This document shows, piece by piece, positions 34,024 to 45,592 of a DNA stretch of 64,000 nucleotides. Below the pieces are notes generated by a model, which was not told the origin of the DNA, searched no databases, and saw only the letters and a program-made list of their open reading frames with translations. The translations under genes and the position numbers were made by a program. Source of the stretch: Podospora bellae-mahoneyi (lineage: Eukaryota; Ascomycota; Sordariomycetes; Sordariales; Podosporaceae); NCBI RefSeq assembly GCF_035222275.1, contig NC_085884.1, positions 620,001 to 684,000 of the forward strand, written 5' to 3'. The stretch's first letter is position 1, and each line of letters starts with the position of its first letter.

Positions 34024-37000
34024 TTAAGTACCTCCATAAATACCCCACAACACACCCTGGCCATTGCTGCTGCCCGAGCACTCCATCTCGCCTCTGGCAG
34101 CCACTCGCCCGTTCTTGCCGAACTTCTGCACCGAATCGTTGATGATGTCGATGACATCCTGCCCGCCCACCCGGAAATCGACGTTCAATCCTATATGCGT
34201 TGCCTCGATTCCGAACCGGCAAGTCCCAAAACTGAGAATCTCTCGGTGCGGCTTGCCGGCCACCTGGTGTCTCCACTCGGTGGTGCCGTCTCCTTCGATG
34301 TTGCGGATGATTTGGAGACAATCAGAGATCAAGGGGGAGCCGCCGTGGGTTCGGTCCTCAAAGGTGGACATGCCGCAGTAGCCACGTCCCGGGGGAACGT
34401 CACAGGGCCAGTTCGGTGTGGAACCGTGCCGCCCGTCGCTGGTATCCCATGTCTGCCTGGCTCGCTCTGGGGAGCAAACTGGCAGCTTCATGAAGCCGGG
34501 GATCCTGATGTTGAGGTCGAAGAGATCTTTCTTCACGTTGGAGTCAAAGACGTTGGGCCTGCCTCCCACCGGATCACCGTTTGCGCGGCCATTCTGTACC
34601 CACGTGTTGACGGAGCCAACGACAATGTCATCCTTGGAGACACCACCGAAGCTGCTCAGTGACTCAAAGCCAGGGGGCAGTATAAACTTGGCCATCGCAC
34701 AGGACCCATCCTCGAAACACTCATAGACCTTGTCCTTGCTGCTATCAGGCATCACCAGGTAGTATTTCCGACCGTTGACGCACACACCCGCCTTATCCAT
34801 CGTATCATCCGAGAGGTACTCTGACACTGGTCTGTGAGCATCACAATCGGCACCAGAATTGAGAATGAAGGCGTGGGATCCAGAAAACCTCCAAAGATGT
34901 GGAATACCGAAGCCAAAGATCGTCTTCGTGACCTTGTCTCGCAACGCGTTGGCCGACATCTTCTCTGGCCTCACGAAACCGTTGGGTATGGAACCCTCGC
35001 TCAGCTTGCCATCTTTGATCAGTTCCCACAGCTGGTCAATCGATTCGTCCTTGCCATTGAAAAGACGAGCGACCGAGTCCTCCGCGCCGCGGGCCCATCC
35101 TTTGATGACCTCGCCCAAGTAGCTCGAAAAGTTATTCTGACCTTGAGGGTTCCATTTTGAATTTTCTCCTGGAGGCAATAGCTCTTTGGTGACGGATGTG
35201 GTGGTCCCGATTGCGGCCATGGTGACATCCTTGGCGTTATTGAGCTGACCCTCGCGTGGAATAAAGTGTGGGAGCCTTCGCAAGAAGCTGTTGAAAAAAG
35301 GGGCGGCCACCGTCAGTGTACCCATGCCGAGCAGATCTATCAGCACCTTTTGCCAAACATCATCGTCCTTTGGCGGTGGAATGGGTGCAAATGTATCATG
35401 CATTTCGCCGATCTTCGGACTCAGGAAGGTCGCTGCTTCATTCAGGCTGTCGTAGTACTGATGGTGCATTTGGTGGATGTATATCAGAGCGTCAAAGATC
35501 AGCTTGGCTGCCGGTCCCGATTGATTTTCATCCAAGCCTTTTCCGCATTCGAAGGGGGAATCGCAGTTGTCCGCAGGCATCGCGAAGCTGCCGCACTTCG
35601 GGCTGGCTCCTAGACGGTAGATCTGCTCAAAGGCCTCCATAAAGTCGACCTTTCCCCTGAAATTATCCTTGAAGACCTTGACCCCCTCACGCCAAGCCGT
35701 GTCGGTGTCCAAGGCGTGCCAGCGTTGCAGGGGTGGGCCAAACGTATAGAGATCCGAGATGGCCCGGTGCATGCAGTCATATGTCTTCCACCTTCCGGCC
35801 GGTGTCGTGTCACTTCCGTTGAGCTTTGGGTCTTCCCCAGCTTTGATCCTGGCGATGTGACTGTCTGGCTCTTCATTCCAGCTCTTGCTCGGTGGCGGGG
35901 GATCATTGAAGACTTGCATGTCACTCGCCCAGTCAATTATGCCGCCCATGCCCAACGACGCATAAACGGCAGCACGAATCTTCTTGGACTCTTCGGACAT
36001 GTAGGAAACCCACTGGTTATTGTCGTAGACCATGATGTCGCTATGGCTGGCTGCGTCGGTGTACTGTGTGACCACTCGGCTGCCCCTTGCGCCGATACCG
36101 TTGCCCCGTCCGTTGACAATCTCGTTGATCTCGGCATCTGCAATGTACCCGCTGGTGCCGGTACATCTTCCAGGGGTTGCAAACGAGGTCAAACGGTCGC
36201 CAGTGAAATGGCAGTTGGGCCCCCAGCAGCCAGGTTGGGCCATCTGGAAGGACCTGCCATAACTGGTGACGCCGACGAGTATCTTGTGCCCGGGAACTCC
36301 GGCCTTGGTGATCATGGCCAGCGACTGCGCTGTCTCGGTCATGTTTGTCTGGCTACGGAGACAGTTGCCCGTTGGGCATCCCTCTTGAGACCATCGCGAA
36401 CCGGCATCCCATTGTCCATGTAAATCGTATGTCATGTAGACAATGTAGTCGACCACCGTTCCTATCTGCTGAATGGGGAACTGCTTCAGATACCAGTAGG
36501 ATGCAGGGGCTGCAATGGCAGTTGACCGGCCTGGCAGCATGGTTTTGAGTATGATCAGGAAGGCAAGGTAGTTAGGACCGTCTTCGGCCTTTCCGGGATC
36601 AAACTCTGGAAGATCAGGGGCTCCTGGATACTCCCAGTCAATGTCGACGCCGTCGAGACCATGTTTGATGATGAAATTTGCGATGTTTGTTGCCATACGA
36701 CGACGGTTTTCGGGCTTGACGCCATTTCGGAAGATCAGATATGTCGCTGGGTCAGTGGAGAAAGCCCAACCTCCAAAAGACAGGATCCTCTTGACATTGC
36801 GGAGGCGCTTGAACTCGCGGAACTGGTACTGAGCCAGTGTGTCGCCAACCTCAACCTCGTAATCAGGGGTCAAGGTACCGAAGGCGAAGTGCAAATGTGT
36901 GTATTTCGACGTGTCGATCTGGGAGGGATCCTGATAGAGACATGGGCGACTCAGACTGTATCCTTGAAAGTAGGCAAGCTTGATGGCACCATTTCCGGTT

Positions 37001-38517
37001 CCTCGGATGATAGCATTTCCGCAGTTTGAAATACAGCCATGGGTACCTGGAGCTGCTGTCCCTGGAGCACCGTTGCCTCTCGTATCAACGCAAAAGTCTT
37101 TCGACACACCGCACTGACCCCAGATATTGCAGCACGATCGCAAGGGACAGGGGTTCATATTGGCAATATCGGAGCCATCTGTCGGCCGCGTTGAACCCGG
37201 CTTCTGAGGACCACACACAGCGTTGGCGACAGGGGCGGGAAAGGGGGCTGTCCCTGAGCTCAAGCACAGCTTCGTTCCAACCCACAGCAACTGGCACCCA
37301 TTCCAGCCCCAGGTGTTCTTGTTGAACGTCTCGATATCGGTCACCTTTAGGCCGTACTCGGCGGCAAGGTTGGCACAGTTGTCGTCCGGCTTGACCGAGT
37401 AATCGAAGCAGGACCCGTCCGCCTTAGGCTTTGGTCGAAGGTCGGGAAGAGTCCCCTCGGTACAGCAGACATGTTGCTTGGGACGAAGAGAGCCGCAAAT
37501 ACCGGGGTTGAGTCGATCAAAATTGAAAGGAGTGATGCCGCACTTGACTGCCAGCTCGGCGCAGCCATTGCCTGCTTCCACCTGCACGGTTCTGCAGGTA
37601 GCTCGTTGTTGGAGCGCCTGTGAGCGCTGCTGAAGTCCATGTCGGAGCGTTCTCGCACGCAGTGTGGAGTTGATTGGTGTTGTGTTGTGGTGCAAGAGCG
37701 TGGAGTTGGCACGAAGAAGTGGGGTCAAGAATTTGGCCTCGCCAGGGAAGGTGGTCGACTCGGCGAAAGAAAGGCAAGTGGCGTTGTCCCAGCCCTTGAT
37801 GGCATCTTGAATAGGTGAAAAGGTGCCATTACTCATGACAGCCACGCCGAACACATGGGTGCTGTCATAATCGGAGCTGCAGAGCTGCATGGCCAGTTGT
37901 CGTGTCGAGACATTGAGCTTGTCGAGGTTGTCTTGCAGGATCCCAAGAGCAAAGTCGCCCACTCCTTGGTTCAGAAGGCCCTGACCAATATAAAGACCGA
38001 GTGTGGCCTGACCTGACTGACCGAACATGATGAAGGGCCTATCCGTTGCGCCATGTCCCCGAGCAATGTAGGTGCGGATTTGTTGGATCAGGGACCGAAT
38101 ACCGGCTACAGGCAAGCCGAAGCCTTCTTCCCACCATCCGACCTCAAAATTGACGATTGCAGTCTCAGGAGTGTTCACATCAGCACTGGCCACAACTTCC
38201 GAAGTGGAGATCTGTTCGAAATCTGGGCCAAAGGAGGAGCAAGCCTGGATGCGGTGATTGATGCTCAGATCGTCGACTGGATCGTAGATGGAAAAGTGGT
38301 AAAACATGGTTTCCTGACAGTATCGGATTGGCGTGAAACTGGGGTATATGGACCAGTTCCCGGTATTGCTTCCAGAAAGACTACACCGCTCAGGGCAGTG
38401 CGGTTGGCGGTTCACTGTACGCACAGGAGGCTCAAACCCCATTGCAGCTACACTAGCAGACAGCAAGATGACGGTGACCCCGAGGGCCACCGCCTTGAGC
38501 CAAGATCGGTGTCGCAT
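34024..38517 (-). CDS. Class V chitinase (GH18 subgroup C) with LysM, chitin-binding and Hce2 domains
   Basis: A single 1497-residue exon from the ATG at 38517. A signal peptide (~1-25) is followed by a ~280-residue N-terminal region. Two Cys-containing LysM modules lie at ~306-350 and ~368-415. A chitin-binding type 1 segment with CCNIWGQCGVSKDFC lies near 450-480. The GH18 barrel (~500-860) has the catalytic DGVDIDWE (~621-628, Glu as acid/base) and MTYDLHGQWD. A long region of unknown fold precedes a C-terminal Hce2-type domain (~1375-1490). That domain is named for homologues of Cladosporium fulvum Ecp2. This is the architecture of killer-toxin-like subgroup C chitinases, thought to permeabilise chitin walls of competitors. 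It is secreted. The neighbouring LysM and DUF7136 genes fit the known clustering of subgroup C chitinases with LysM proteins. The in vivo target is not shown. Confidence 0.95.
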   Translation of the reverse strand: MRHRSWLKAVALGVTVILLSASVAAMGFEPPVRTVNRQPHCPERCSLSGSNTGNWSIYPSFTPIRYCQETMFYHFSIYDPVDDLSINHRIQACSSFGPDFEQISTSEVVASADVNTPETAIVNFEVGWWEEGFGLPVAGIRSLIQQIRTYIARGHGATDRPFIMFGQSGQATLGLYIGQGLLNQGVGDFALGILQDNLDKLNVSTRQLAMQLCSSDYDSTHVFGVAVMSNGTFSPIQDAIKGWDNATCLSFAESTTFPGEAKFLTPLLRANSTLLHHNTTPINSTLRARTLRHGLQQRSQALQQRATCRTVQVEAGNGCAELAVKCGITPFNFDRLNPGICGSLRPKQHVCCTEGTLPDLRPKPKADGSCFDYSVKPDDNCANLAAEYGLKVTDIETFNKNTWGWNGCQLLWVGTKLCLSSGTAPFPAPVANAVCGPQKPGSTRPTDGSDIANMNPCPLRSCCNIWGQCGVSKDFCVDTRGNGAPGTAAPGTHGCISNCGNAIIRGTGNGAIKLAYFQGYSLSRPCLYQDPSQIDTSKYTHLHFAFGTLTPDYEVEVGDTLAQYQFREFKRLRNVKRILSFGGWAFSTDPATYLIFRNGVKPENRRRMATNIANFIIKHGLDGVDIDWEYPGAPDLPEFDPGKAEDGPNYLAFLIILKTMLPGRSTAIAAPASYWYLKQFPIQQIGTVVDYIVYMTYDLHGQWDAGSRWSQEGCPTGNCLRSQTNMTETAQSLAMITKAGVPGHKILVGVTSYGRSFQMAQPGCWGPNCHFTGDRLTSFATPGRCTGTSGYIADAEINEIVNGRGNGIGARGSRVVTQYTDAASHSDIMVYDNNQWVSYMSEESKKIRAAVYASLGMGGIIDWASDMQVFNDPPPPSKSWNEEPDSHIARIKAGEDPKLNGSDTTPAGRWKTYDCMHRAISDLYTFGPPLQRWHALDTDTAWREGVKVFKDNFRGKVDFMEAFEQIYRLGASPKCGSFAMPADNCDSPFECGKGLDENQSGPAAKLIFDALIYIHQMHHQYYDSLNEAATFLSPKIGEMHDTFAPIPPPKDDDVWQKVLIDLLGMGTLTVAAPFFNSFLRRLPHFIPREGQLNNAKDVTMAAIGTTTSVTKELLPPGENSKWNPQGQNNFSSYLGEVIKGWARGAEDSVARLFNGKDESIDQLWELIKDGKLSEGSIPNGFVRPEKMSANALRDKVTKTIFGFGIPHLWRFSGSHAFILNSGADCDAHRPVSEYLSDDTMDKAGVCVNGRKYYLVMPDSSKDKVYECFEDGSCAMAKFILPPGFESLSSFGGVSKDDIVVGSVNTWVQNGRANGDPVGGRPNVFDSNVKKDLFDLNIRIPGFMKLPVCSPERARQTWDTSDGRHGSTPNWPCDVPPGRGYCGMSTFEDRTHGGSPLISDCLQIIRNIEGDGTTEWRHQVAGKPHREILSFGTCRFGIEATHIGLNVDFRVGGQDVIDIINDSVQKFGKNGRVAARGEMECSGSSNGQGVLWGIYGGT

Positions 38518-39271
38518 GAAGACTTCCTCCTAAAACCTTCAACGAATTAGCATATGGGATTGCAATGACATGTATCGGGTGTCAAACTTACCCACAGAGG
38601 CGAGGTTGGCGGTCAACTGCAGGCAGTACTTAGTGAATAACCTAGCGATTTGTGTTATGTTGGATGAGATGTCGAGACTCATACCTTATATGAGAGGTCC
38701 CTCCAAACCAGGCCAAGGTCAGTTTGTCTCCCATAGCCTACGAGGAATTCAAGTCTTCTCACGTTGGCAAGGAGTGTAAGGGGTAAAGGTGCCAAGCCCA
38801 ATAGTTGAATATCCATGATGCCTAGGCAGACTGGCTTGAGCTGTAGCCATGCGGGATGATCACTGCACAAGCCGGTACCTTGGGTTTGTGATCTTCGCAA
38901 TCAATCCCTGCTTTGGATGCTAGTCACAAGGTACATGCATGCCACGGTACACCGGGATAGGTGCCCGGTCCTGAGACGAGCTAGTATGTATCTATCCCCC
39001 AACGAAATGATGTTGGAAAGGCACCTGTCATAGTGGGCATGACGAGGGGAACTGTATTGGTAGTATTCTCCCGTTTTAGTTCATTAGTTGTATCATGTAT
39101 TGCAACTCCATGCCTCCAATACCACGCTCACATGGGTTGTTGCTTAGCTAGGTACCTATTTACATAGAAAAGGTACATACATTATGAAGAAGAAGTTCCC
39201 ATTAGGGAAAGTAAAGAAGCGAATACGGGAAGGGAGAGGTCTGAACTCTCATAATGGATGGGTTCATCCGC
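38518..39271. other. Intergenic, chitinase upstream region
   Basis: About 750 bp containing the chitinase gene's promoter and the 3' end of the DUF7136-like gene. No gene recognised. Short GGTACCTA-like motifs occur near 39150. Confidence 0.5.
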
Positions 39272-40069
39272 TTATGCCAGGAGGAGTCCCATGGTCCCAC
39301 CAACAGCCGCAAGACACCACATCCCCTGAGCGGCTCCCGGCTGAGCCGCATTCTCGTTGACCGGGCAGTCGGCTGGGCGTTCGGAGATGAGCCCGCTGCA
39401 CAACCTCTCCTGGATAGTAGTCTGGATCCTTTCGGCCGTGGCCTCATCAATGCTCAGTTGACAAGGATCTGAGCTCGCGTCTACAGGTGTGACAGGGTCC
39501 ATCACCGCACAATTTCCATTATGTGGGAAGGGGGCAGCGAGCGTGTCGTTGGTGATGCTGATGGTGACCCCAGGAGAGGCGTTGCAGGCTTGGCCCCTAC
39601 CAGGAAGAGTCAAGGCAACAAGGTCGGTAGCAGGAGTATCCTTCTGGATCGTGAAGTCGAGCAGCTCAGTCTTGTCGTCTGATATGAAGCGCATTCTATC
39701 GCCAGTACCGTTGCAGTGCGCCCAGCTGGTGATCCAAAGGACGCGATATGAGCCCTCGACCGTCATGTTGAGGAAGGTGTACACAAAGTAGGGCTCGTGA
39801 TCAGTCCAACTGGCGTTGAGAAACTGATGTTCGTGTTGCGGCATCGATTGGCCGAGGTCCGAGTTGTTGTAGATCAGATACCTGACAGTGGGCTTGAGGA
39901 GTGGGCCGAGATGCGCGTTGCGGATGGCAAAGATGACAGGCATCTGCTGATCGGTCGTGTATGTCTCGTTGCGTGGGAAAACAAGGTTGACTTCCATCAC
40001 GTTCGCTGCTTGGGCGACGGCTCCGAGAACGCCCAGCAGGGACCACAGGGCCCAGACAAAAAGGTGCAT
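39272..40069 (-). CDS. Secreted DUF7136-like protein with GPI-type tail
   Basis: A single exon of 265 residues from the ATG at 40069. It has a signal peptide (MHLFVWALWSLLGVLGAVAQA). The mature start reads VNLVFPRNETY, and segments such as MPVIFAIRNAHLG follow. This is the pattern I associate with DUF7136, a family of fungal secreted proteins found beside killer-like chitinases. Many N-glycosylation sequons (NxT/S) occur. Cysteines near WAHCNGTG, QACNASPG, NGNCAVMD, DPCQLS and RLCSG suggest disulfides. The C-terminus is hydrophobic (MWCLAAVGGTMGLLLA), consistent with GPI anchoring. No function is known to me. Position between the chitinase and the LysM gene suggests a shared role at the cell wall, which is inference. 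Family assignment is from memory of sequence style and should be tested. Confidence 0.72.
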   Translation of the reverse strand: MHLFVWALWSLLGVLGAVAQAANVMEVNLVFPRNETYTTDQQMPVIFAIRNAHLGPLLKPTVRYLIYNNSDLGQSMPQHEHQFLNASWTDHEPYFVYTFLNMTVEGSYRVLWITSWAHCNGTGDRMRFISDDKTELLDFTIQKDTPATDLVALTLPGRGQACNASPGVTISITNDTLAAPFPHNGNCAVMDPVTPVDASSDPCQLSIDEATAERIQTTIQERLCSGLISERPADCPVNENAAQPGAAQGMWCLAAVGGTMGLLLA

Positions 40070-41199
40070 GGTATCGATGTCAGGGTGGCGATGCTGTGGT
40101 AGCTTAGCTGTCGTCTGATGAGGTCTGGGTTGTTGGATGGAGAATGGTGCACTTGAGCGGCGTCGAAAAGGAATCGGAATATAAGGACAATAGTTCAGGC
40201 AGGAGGTGCTTGATATAAAGTGTAGAGACATAAATCGAAGGAGGCACACTGTGTAATAAGCAAAATGAACGCCTGAAGTGTCGCAACACTAGTCGCCAAC
40301 CAAATTGTGGTCTGAGCATGCAAGGGTTCGCGCATCCAAGGGCCAATCACATTGTAATGCTGTCTGCATATGACCCATTTATGCTGTTATTCGTAACCAA
40401 TCTCCAAGCATTGGCGACGATTTAGGTCGTCCATATCTGCAAGGGACCAAACGTTGCATCAGGTAAGTCGGACCGCTCCTTCCACCTTCGCTTCCGGGCT
40501 GCTGCCGCTACAACTACACAGCCGATCACCTGCGGTCTACCTTACATTACTACCGACAGTCAAGAGTCAACGCATCTGATGTTTGACAGGGCTGAATGAA
40601 TACTTGCTCATCCAACTGTTCAAGTTACCTAATACCTATTATCGTTCCGAGGAGCAGATGGCCTTCTTGTGCATTGTCACTGGGGTCCCTTGATTGCCAG
40701 ATGTAACCTCTCTCCTTGCTATACAATTTGAAGTCACCGAGAACAACACTTGGCATGTAGGAACTTCCCGAGGTGTCCATCGACTCATTGACAACCAACA
40801 GAGGCTTGTCGGCGTTGGTGATAGGATCTTGTCAGGACCATCTTTACTTGACATCCGAGCCATGGGTGGTCCACAGCATGATTCACCTGCTTACCTGGTA
40901 GAATAAGGTGGTATCGCGTTCTGCGTTGGAGGCGTACTTGAAGTTTTTCTGCAGGCAGAGTCTAATTTCACTTTCAATAGTGTCTTCCCCGAGTCATGAG
41001 CACATCATGCTGCTTCATGGGATGGGTTCAGGACCTTTGGTCCAGATCTATGTGTCCAGTTGTAGCAATCTCAGCCGCTCCATGTTGAAGTATAAGATTC
41101 ACGGCAACCATAAGAGTAATTCGACCTTCGTCTTGCCTGTATCTCCCATGACATTCTTTGGCCCCCTGGGTAGCTGGGTTTCATTGTTTATTTGCAAGC
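40070..41199. promoter_or_regulatory. Divergent upstream region of DUF7136-like and LysM genes
   Basis: About 1.1 kb separates the two divergent start codons. No gene is recognised. Any shared control of the two chitin-related genes would lie here; no specific site can be named. Confidence 0.4.
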
Positions 41200-42724
41200 A
41201 TGCGGTTGACACACTTCATTGCCGCCGTCGGCCTTGTGCCAGGGCTGGTTCTCGGTCGTGTAGCCACCGTTCGCCGCGGAGTTGATTGCTATTACACTGC
41301 AACCGCAGACAGTAGCACCCTCACATGCCAGGCATTCGCAGACCGTTGGTTCATCACTCTGGCTGAATTCCATCTTGTTAACCCAGATGTGAACTGCCCC
41401 AACCTTGTCGTTGACGTCTCGTACTGCGTTTATGCCGAGATTACCTCGGAAACAAGCTCATCATCCTCGAGTATCTCACTCAGCACCTCTAGCTCTACTT
41501 TTTCAACCACTCCGCTCAGCACACCAACCTCTACCACGACTTCCATTATCAGTTCAACTAGCTCCCTGATTACCACTTCGTCTCGGACTTCGTCGACCGT
41601 CCAGACGTCTAGCACGTCCGCTCCCAGTCCAAGCTTCACCCCGGTCCTACCCGGTGTTGCCAGCAACTGCAACCGTTTTTACAAGATCGTGACCGGTGAT
41701 GAGTGCGACATTGTTGCCGCAAAGAATGGTATCACCACCGCCCAATTGAGAAGCTGGAACGTGATCAACACATGTATGTATCTTCAAACAGCCTCCATCA
41801 GAAGATTCATTTCCCTGACAAGGCTCAACATTACCTAGCTTGCTCAAACCTCTGGCTCGACTACTATGTCTGTGTCGGCATCCCCGGCGTGACCCCAAGC
41901 TCTACCATCAGAAGCACCACGAGCTCCGCCCCTACCCCTACCGTCTCCCCTGTCATGCCCGGTCACGCATCCAACTGCAACCGCTGGGACAAGGTTCGTT
42001 CCGGTGACCAGTGTGACACACTCGCCGGCCGGAATGGTGTTTCGGTCGCCCAGCTCCGCAGCTGGAACACACAAATCAACGCACAGTGCAACAATCTGTG
42101 GCTCGACTACTACGTCTGCGTTGGCATTCCAGGCGTCACTCCATCTCCAACGACAAGCACACCCACGTCTGGCCCGACCCCCACAGTTTCCCCAGTCATG
42201 CCTGGCTACGCATCCAACTGCAACCGCTGGTACAAGGTTCGTTCCGGGGACCAGTGCGATACCATTGCCAGCCGCAACGGTATCACGATAGCCCAGATCC
42301 GTACTTGGAATAGCCAGGTCAACGCTGGTAAGTTGAGCCTTCTTCCATATCTGTCTTCGTGACTGAAGCAAGTTCTTTCGTACCCCGACTGACAAACATG
42401 ACAGGCTGCACCAACCTCTGGCTCGACTACTACATTTGCATTGGCGTCCCCGTCACCGCACCGTCTCCGCTCATGCCTGGCACCGCCGGTACCTGCAACC
42501 GTTGGCACTTGGTTGCGTCTGGCGACCAGTGCGACAACATCGCCTCGAGAAACGGCATCAGCGTGGCCCAGTTTAGGTCTTGGAACACGCAGGTCAATGC
42601 CGGTAAGTCTACCCATTTGTCTCGTCGACGACAGTCCCCTACTCCAGTGCTGACATGACTTGATTGTACCTAACTAGGCTGCACCAATCTTTGGTTGGGT
42701 TACTACGTGTGCACCCGTGCTTGA
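41200..42724 (+). CDS. Secreted protein with five LysM modules
   Basis: Exons are 41200..41773, 41839..42327, 42405..42602 and 42678..42724 (435 residues). The introns (65, 77 and 75 bp) have GT-AG ends and keep frame. A signal peptide (MRLTHFIAAVGLVPGLVLG) is followed by a divergent LysM-like module (CYYTATADSSTLTC onward). A Ser/Thr-rich linker of ~80 residues, probably O-glycosylated, comes next. Four very similar modules then follow the pattern CNRxYKVxxGDQCDxIAxRN, RSWNTQVNA and C-x-NLWLDYYVC. LysM domains bind chitin oligomers. Secreted multi-LysM proteins without an enzyme domain act as chitin-masking effectors or in self-protection from the fungus's own chitinases. It is adjacent to the LysM-GH18-Hce2 gene, matching a recurrent fungal cluster. 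Which role applies here is unknown. Confidence 0.93.
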
Positions 42725-43368
42725 GCCTGCTGCGGGGGCTTTGAGATGCTTGGTTTTATGAGTGATGAAGGAGGCTGTGGCTTTTACGGTCCTTCTGCTG
42801 GATGGGAGTCTGCGTCAATTAGCAAAGTCCCAGCCTGGTATCACCGTTCTGGATTCATCTCAAGAATCAATCGAGGATTCTAGAGACAGGAGGTTTACAA
42901 ATATGGTGATTATGTAGTTGTGGAGATAACCTCCGCGGAGTCCGATCTGGTTCCATGGCACGGATGACGTCTGCGGAAATCAACGACAAGCAATGGTGCT
43001 CCGAATTGTCCATGTACTTATTGTTCATCCAACATCTCATAGCACTGTGATTATCTTTGTTGTGTCTGTCATTTCCAGTGTATCTACCCGTGATCGGGTG
43101 TATTTATTGCGTCTTCTTTTTTTGCGGCTTTTGGGGAACCATTTTTGGGGAAAATGACTCCTATAATTAACCCGCAAGCATCAAGTCTCCAAGATGGCCA
43201 AGCATTTCTCCACGTCGAGCTTTGGGAAGATTACTAATGACCATGGCCCGTTTGACAGCTGAACTTTGAATATATTTACGCATCCTCATCATGTAAACTG
43301 ACCATACGTTTCTCTAAACTTAAAATATCGTCTCACACAGCATCGACTCTAGTTCTCCAATTTCCGTC
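42725..43368. other. Intergenic
   Basis: About 640 bp between two same-strand genes, holding the LysM 3' region and the promoter of the MDR gene. Nothing else recognised. Confidence 0.5.
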
Positions 43369-44581
43369 ATGCCTATTCCAGAGACATACAAAGCCTTCAG
43401 GCGCACCACCGGCGACCTGCCGAGGACCATCGTCCCCTCAACTGAACCCATGGTGCAAGAGCTTGCGCCGCACGATGTCCTCCTCAAGATCCACGCCGTC
43501 TCCCTCAACTTTCGTGATGTCGGCATGCTGAACGGGCGCTACCCGGTGGATGTGATTGAGCGTGGCATTCCGTGCTCCGACGCAGCTGCTGAGGTTGCGG
43601 CTATCGGAAGCGCGGTGAAGGATTTCGCCATCGGAGACCATGTTTCGGTCAATTTCGATCTCGGCCATCTTGTTGCAGGGGATGACGAGCCGATGCAGGC
43701 ACTTGGGGGTGATGTTGATGGCGTTCTGAGGGAGTATGCGGTTTTTGAGGATAAGGAGCTTGTGCAATTGCCCAAGCACTTGTCGTGGGAAGAGGCATCC
43801 ACCATTGCGTGTGCCGGTGTCACGGCTTGGACTGCTCTCGACAACTTGAAAGCGCCGAATCCTAGAAGTGCCTTGTTGCAAGGTTTGTGTCTCATTTACT
43901 GACCCATGATAGTGAAATAGTGACTGACGGATTGAGCTAGGCACGGGAGGCGTCAGTCTGTTTGCTTTGCTGATATGCCTTGCCGCGGGCATCAAACCAA
44001 TCATCACGTCCTCCTCTGACAAAAAGCTTCAGGAAATCCGAAAGCTCGGCTCTGATGTCGGTACCATTAACTACAAGACCGTCTCTGAGCAAGTCTCGGA
44101 AGTGAAGCGCCTGACCGACGGCAAGGGCGTCGACTTTGTCATAAACAACACTGGACCGGCGTCTCTTCCGGAAGATATCAGTTTCTTGCGTTCACGTGGT
44201 GGTGTCGTCTCTCTTGTTGGCTTTTTGGCCGGTTTCAATGGCGACTGGCAGCCAAGTGCTATCATGGCGTTGATGTCGAAGTTTGCGAAGTTGAAGTAAG
44301 CTATTTCCACTGCCATAAAAGAATTTTCTTTTTTCTTTTCCTTTGTTTCTTTTTTCTGGATTGCCAAGGACAATCATTCCACTAACGATGAGTGATCCAG
44401 GGGTATTGGTGTCGGCTCCAAGCAGGATTTCGTGGAGCTGAATCAGTTTCTGGCTGAGAAAAAGGTATCCCTTGCCCCGCTCGTTGACCGAGTCTTTACG
44501 TTTGATGAATCCCCGGCCGCGTTCGACTATTTGTACTCTGGCAGCCATGTGGGCAAGGTCATTATCAAGGTGCAGGACTAG
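43369..44581 (+). CDS. Zinc-free MDR oxidoreductase (quinone-oxidoreductase-like)
   Basis: Exons are 43369..43882, 43941..44295 and 44401..44581 (349 residues). The introns are 58 and 105 bp with GT-AG ends and frame-consistent joins. The N-terminal GroES-like domain shows VSLNFRDVGMLNGRYP and GIPCSDAAAEVAAIG. The Rossmann domain has a cofactor loop read across the first splice as LLQGTGGVSLFAL. It is followed by TSSSDKK, which favours NADPH, and by GVDFVINNTG. The C-terminus ends SHVGKVIIKVQD, typical of the family. The cysteine cluster of zinc-dependent alcohol dehydrogenases is absent, so this is a zinc-independent enoyl or quinone reductase type, probably cytosolic. The physiological substrate is unknown. 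It sits between the LysM and NLP genes without an obvious pathway link. Confidence 0.92.
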
Positions 44582-45592
44582 ACATGACCTCCTTAGCACA
44601 TTGCTAGCTGGAGGTCTTGCGGGAAGACGAGTTTGTAGGCAACTGGTGGCATGGTGTTCATTGTGAAGTATGTGGGCAATTGTAATATGATCCAACGGAT
44701 TCTGCATGGGATGAAGATATGACGGTGGCTTTGGCACGCGAACGGAATTAGGGAACAATGTTTGTCTGGTCTTTGCATCGAAGTGTCTTCACATGTTCTG
44801 GACCTTGTGGTACATCCTCTCAGAAATCAACAGTTTTTAAATACAAATAGAACGTCTCCCGTTAGTTTCCATTGGCATGGGAATCTCCAACCTTGCTCAA
44901 GGTCTCCAAACATATATTGATCAGGCATTTCTTCATGGGCATGGTGCTGTTATCAAACACTTTACTACTTTACGGAGGCTGAGATGAACAACTGAAGAAG
45001 CTGAGAGAAACGACTGAAGTAGCTGGGATTTGGCTGAGGCTAAGGACCAAGAGAGATGGGACAAAGGGTTACTAGGTAGGTAACAAGCTCGTATGGCCTT
45101 AGAGAACTGGGCCTGTCACCCATTTCAACCATTGTTCACAGAGCAACACACCCCGCAATATAATCCTTCTGGAAACCACACCGTCACAATACTCCACAAT
45201 ATCTCCCCTTCTCTCCTTACACAGCCTCACCAGCAAATCTTTCCAAACACGAGGTACTTATGCAGAAGCCGCCCCACTGGACTTGCCTACCTACTGTGGT
45301 ATATTACTGAAAGGCAGGAGCGCACTATGTCTTTGAGGTAGTACCTATCTTACAATGCATTGTGGTTTATTGTGTAGGCATCTATCTATAGGTACATTGG
45401 TGGGCAAACCGGTGCCAAGTCAAATCAAGCGAGTGTGGGCAAAGAAACGCCTATTTCGCTCCCTGGCAGTTACATGTGCTTACTGAGCGCATCTCTATAG
45501 AACCTGAATAAATAACTCTCACAACCTTCAGTTTTGCGTCCCATGCTGGACCAGAACCCCAACCTTGACACGCCCATCAACCTGAGAGTTGC
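44582..45592. other. Convergent intergenic region
   Basis: About 1 kb between convergent genes. No recognisable gene. Short aggtag/tacctac motifs typical of fungal intergenic DNA occur near 45070 and 45340. Confidence 0.5.
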
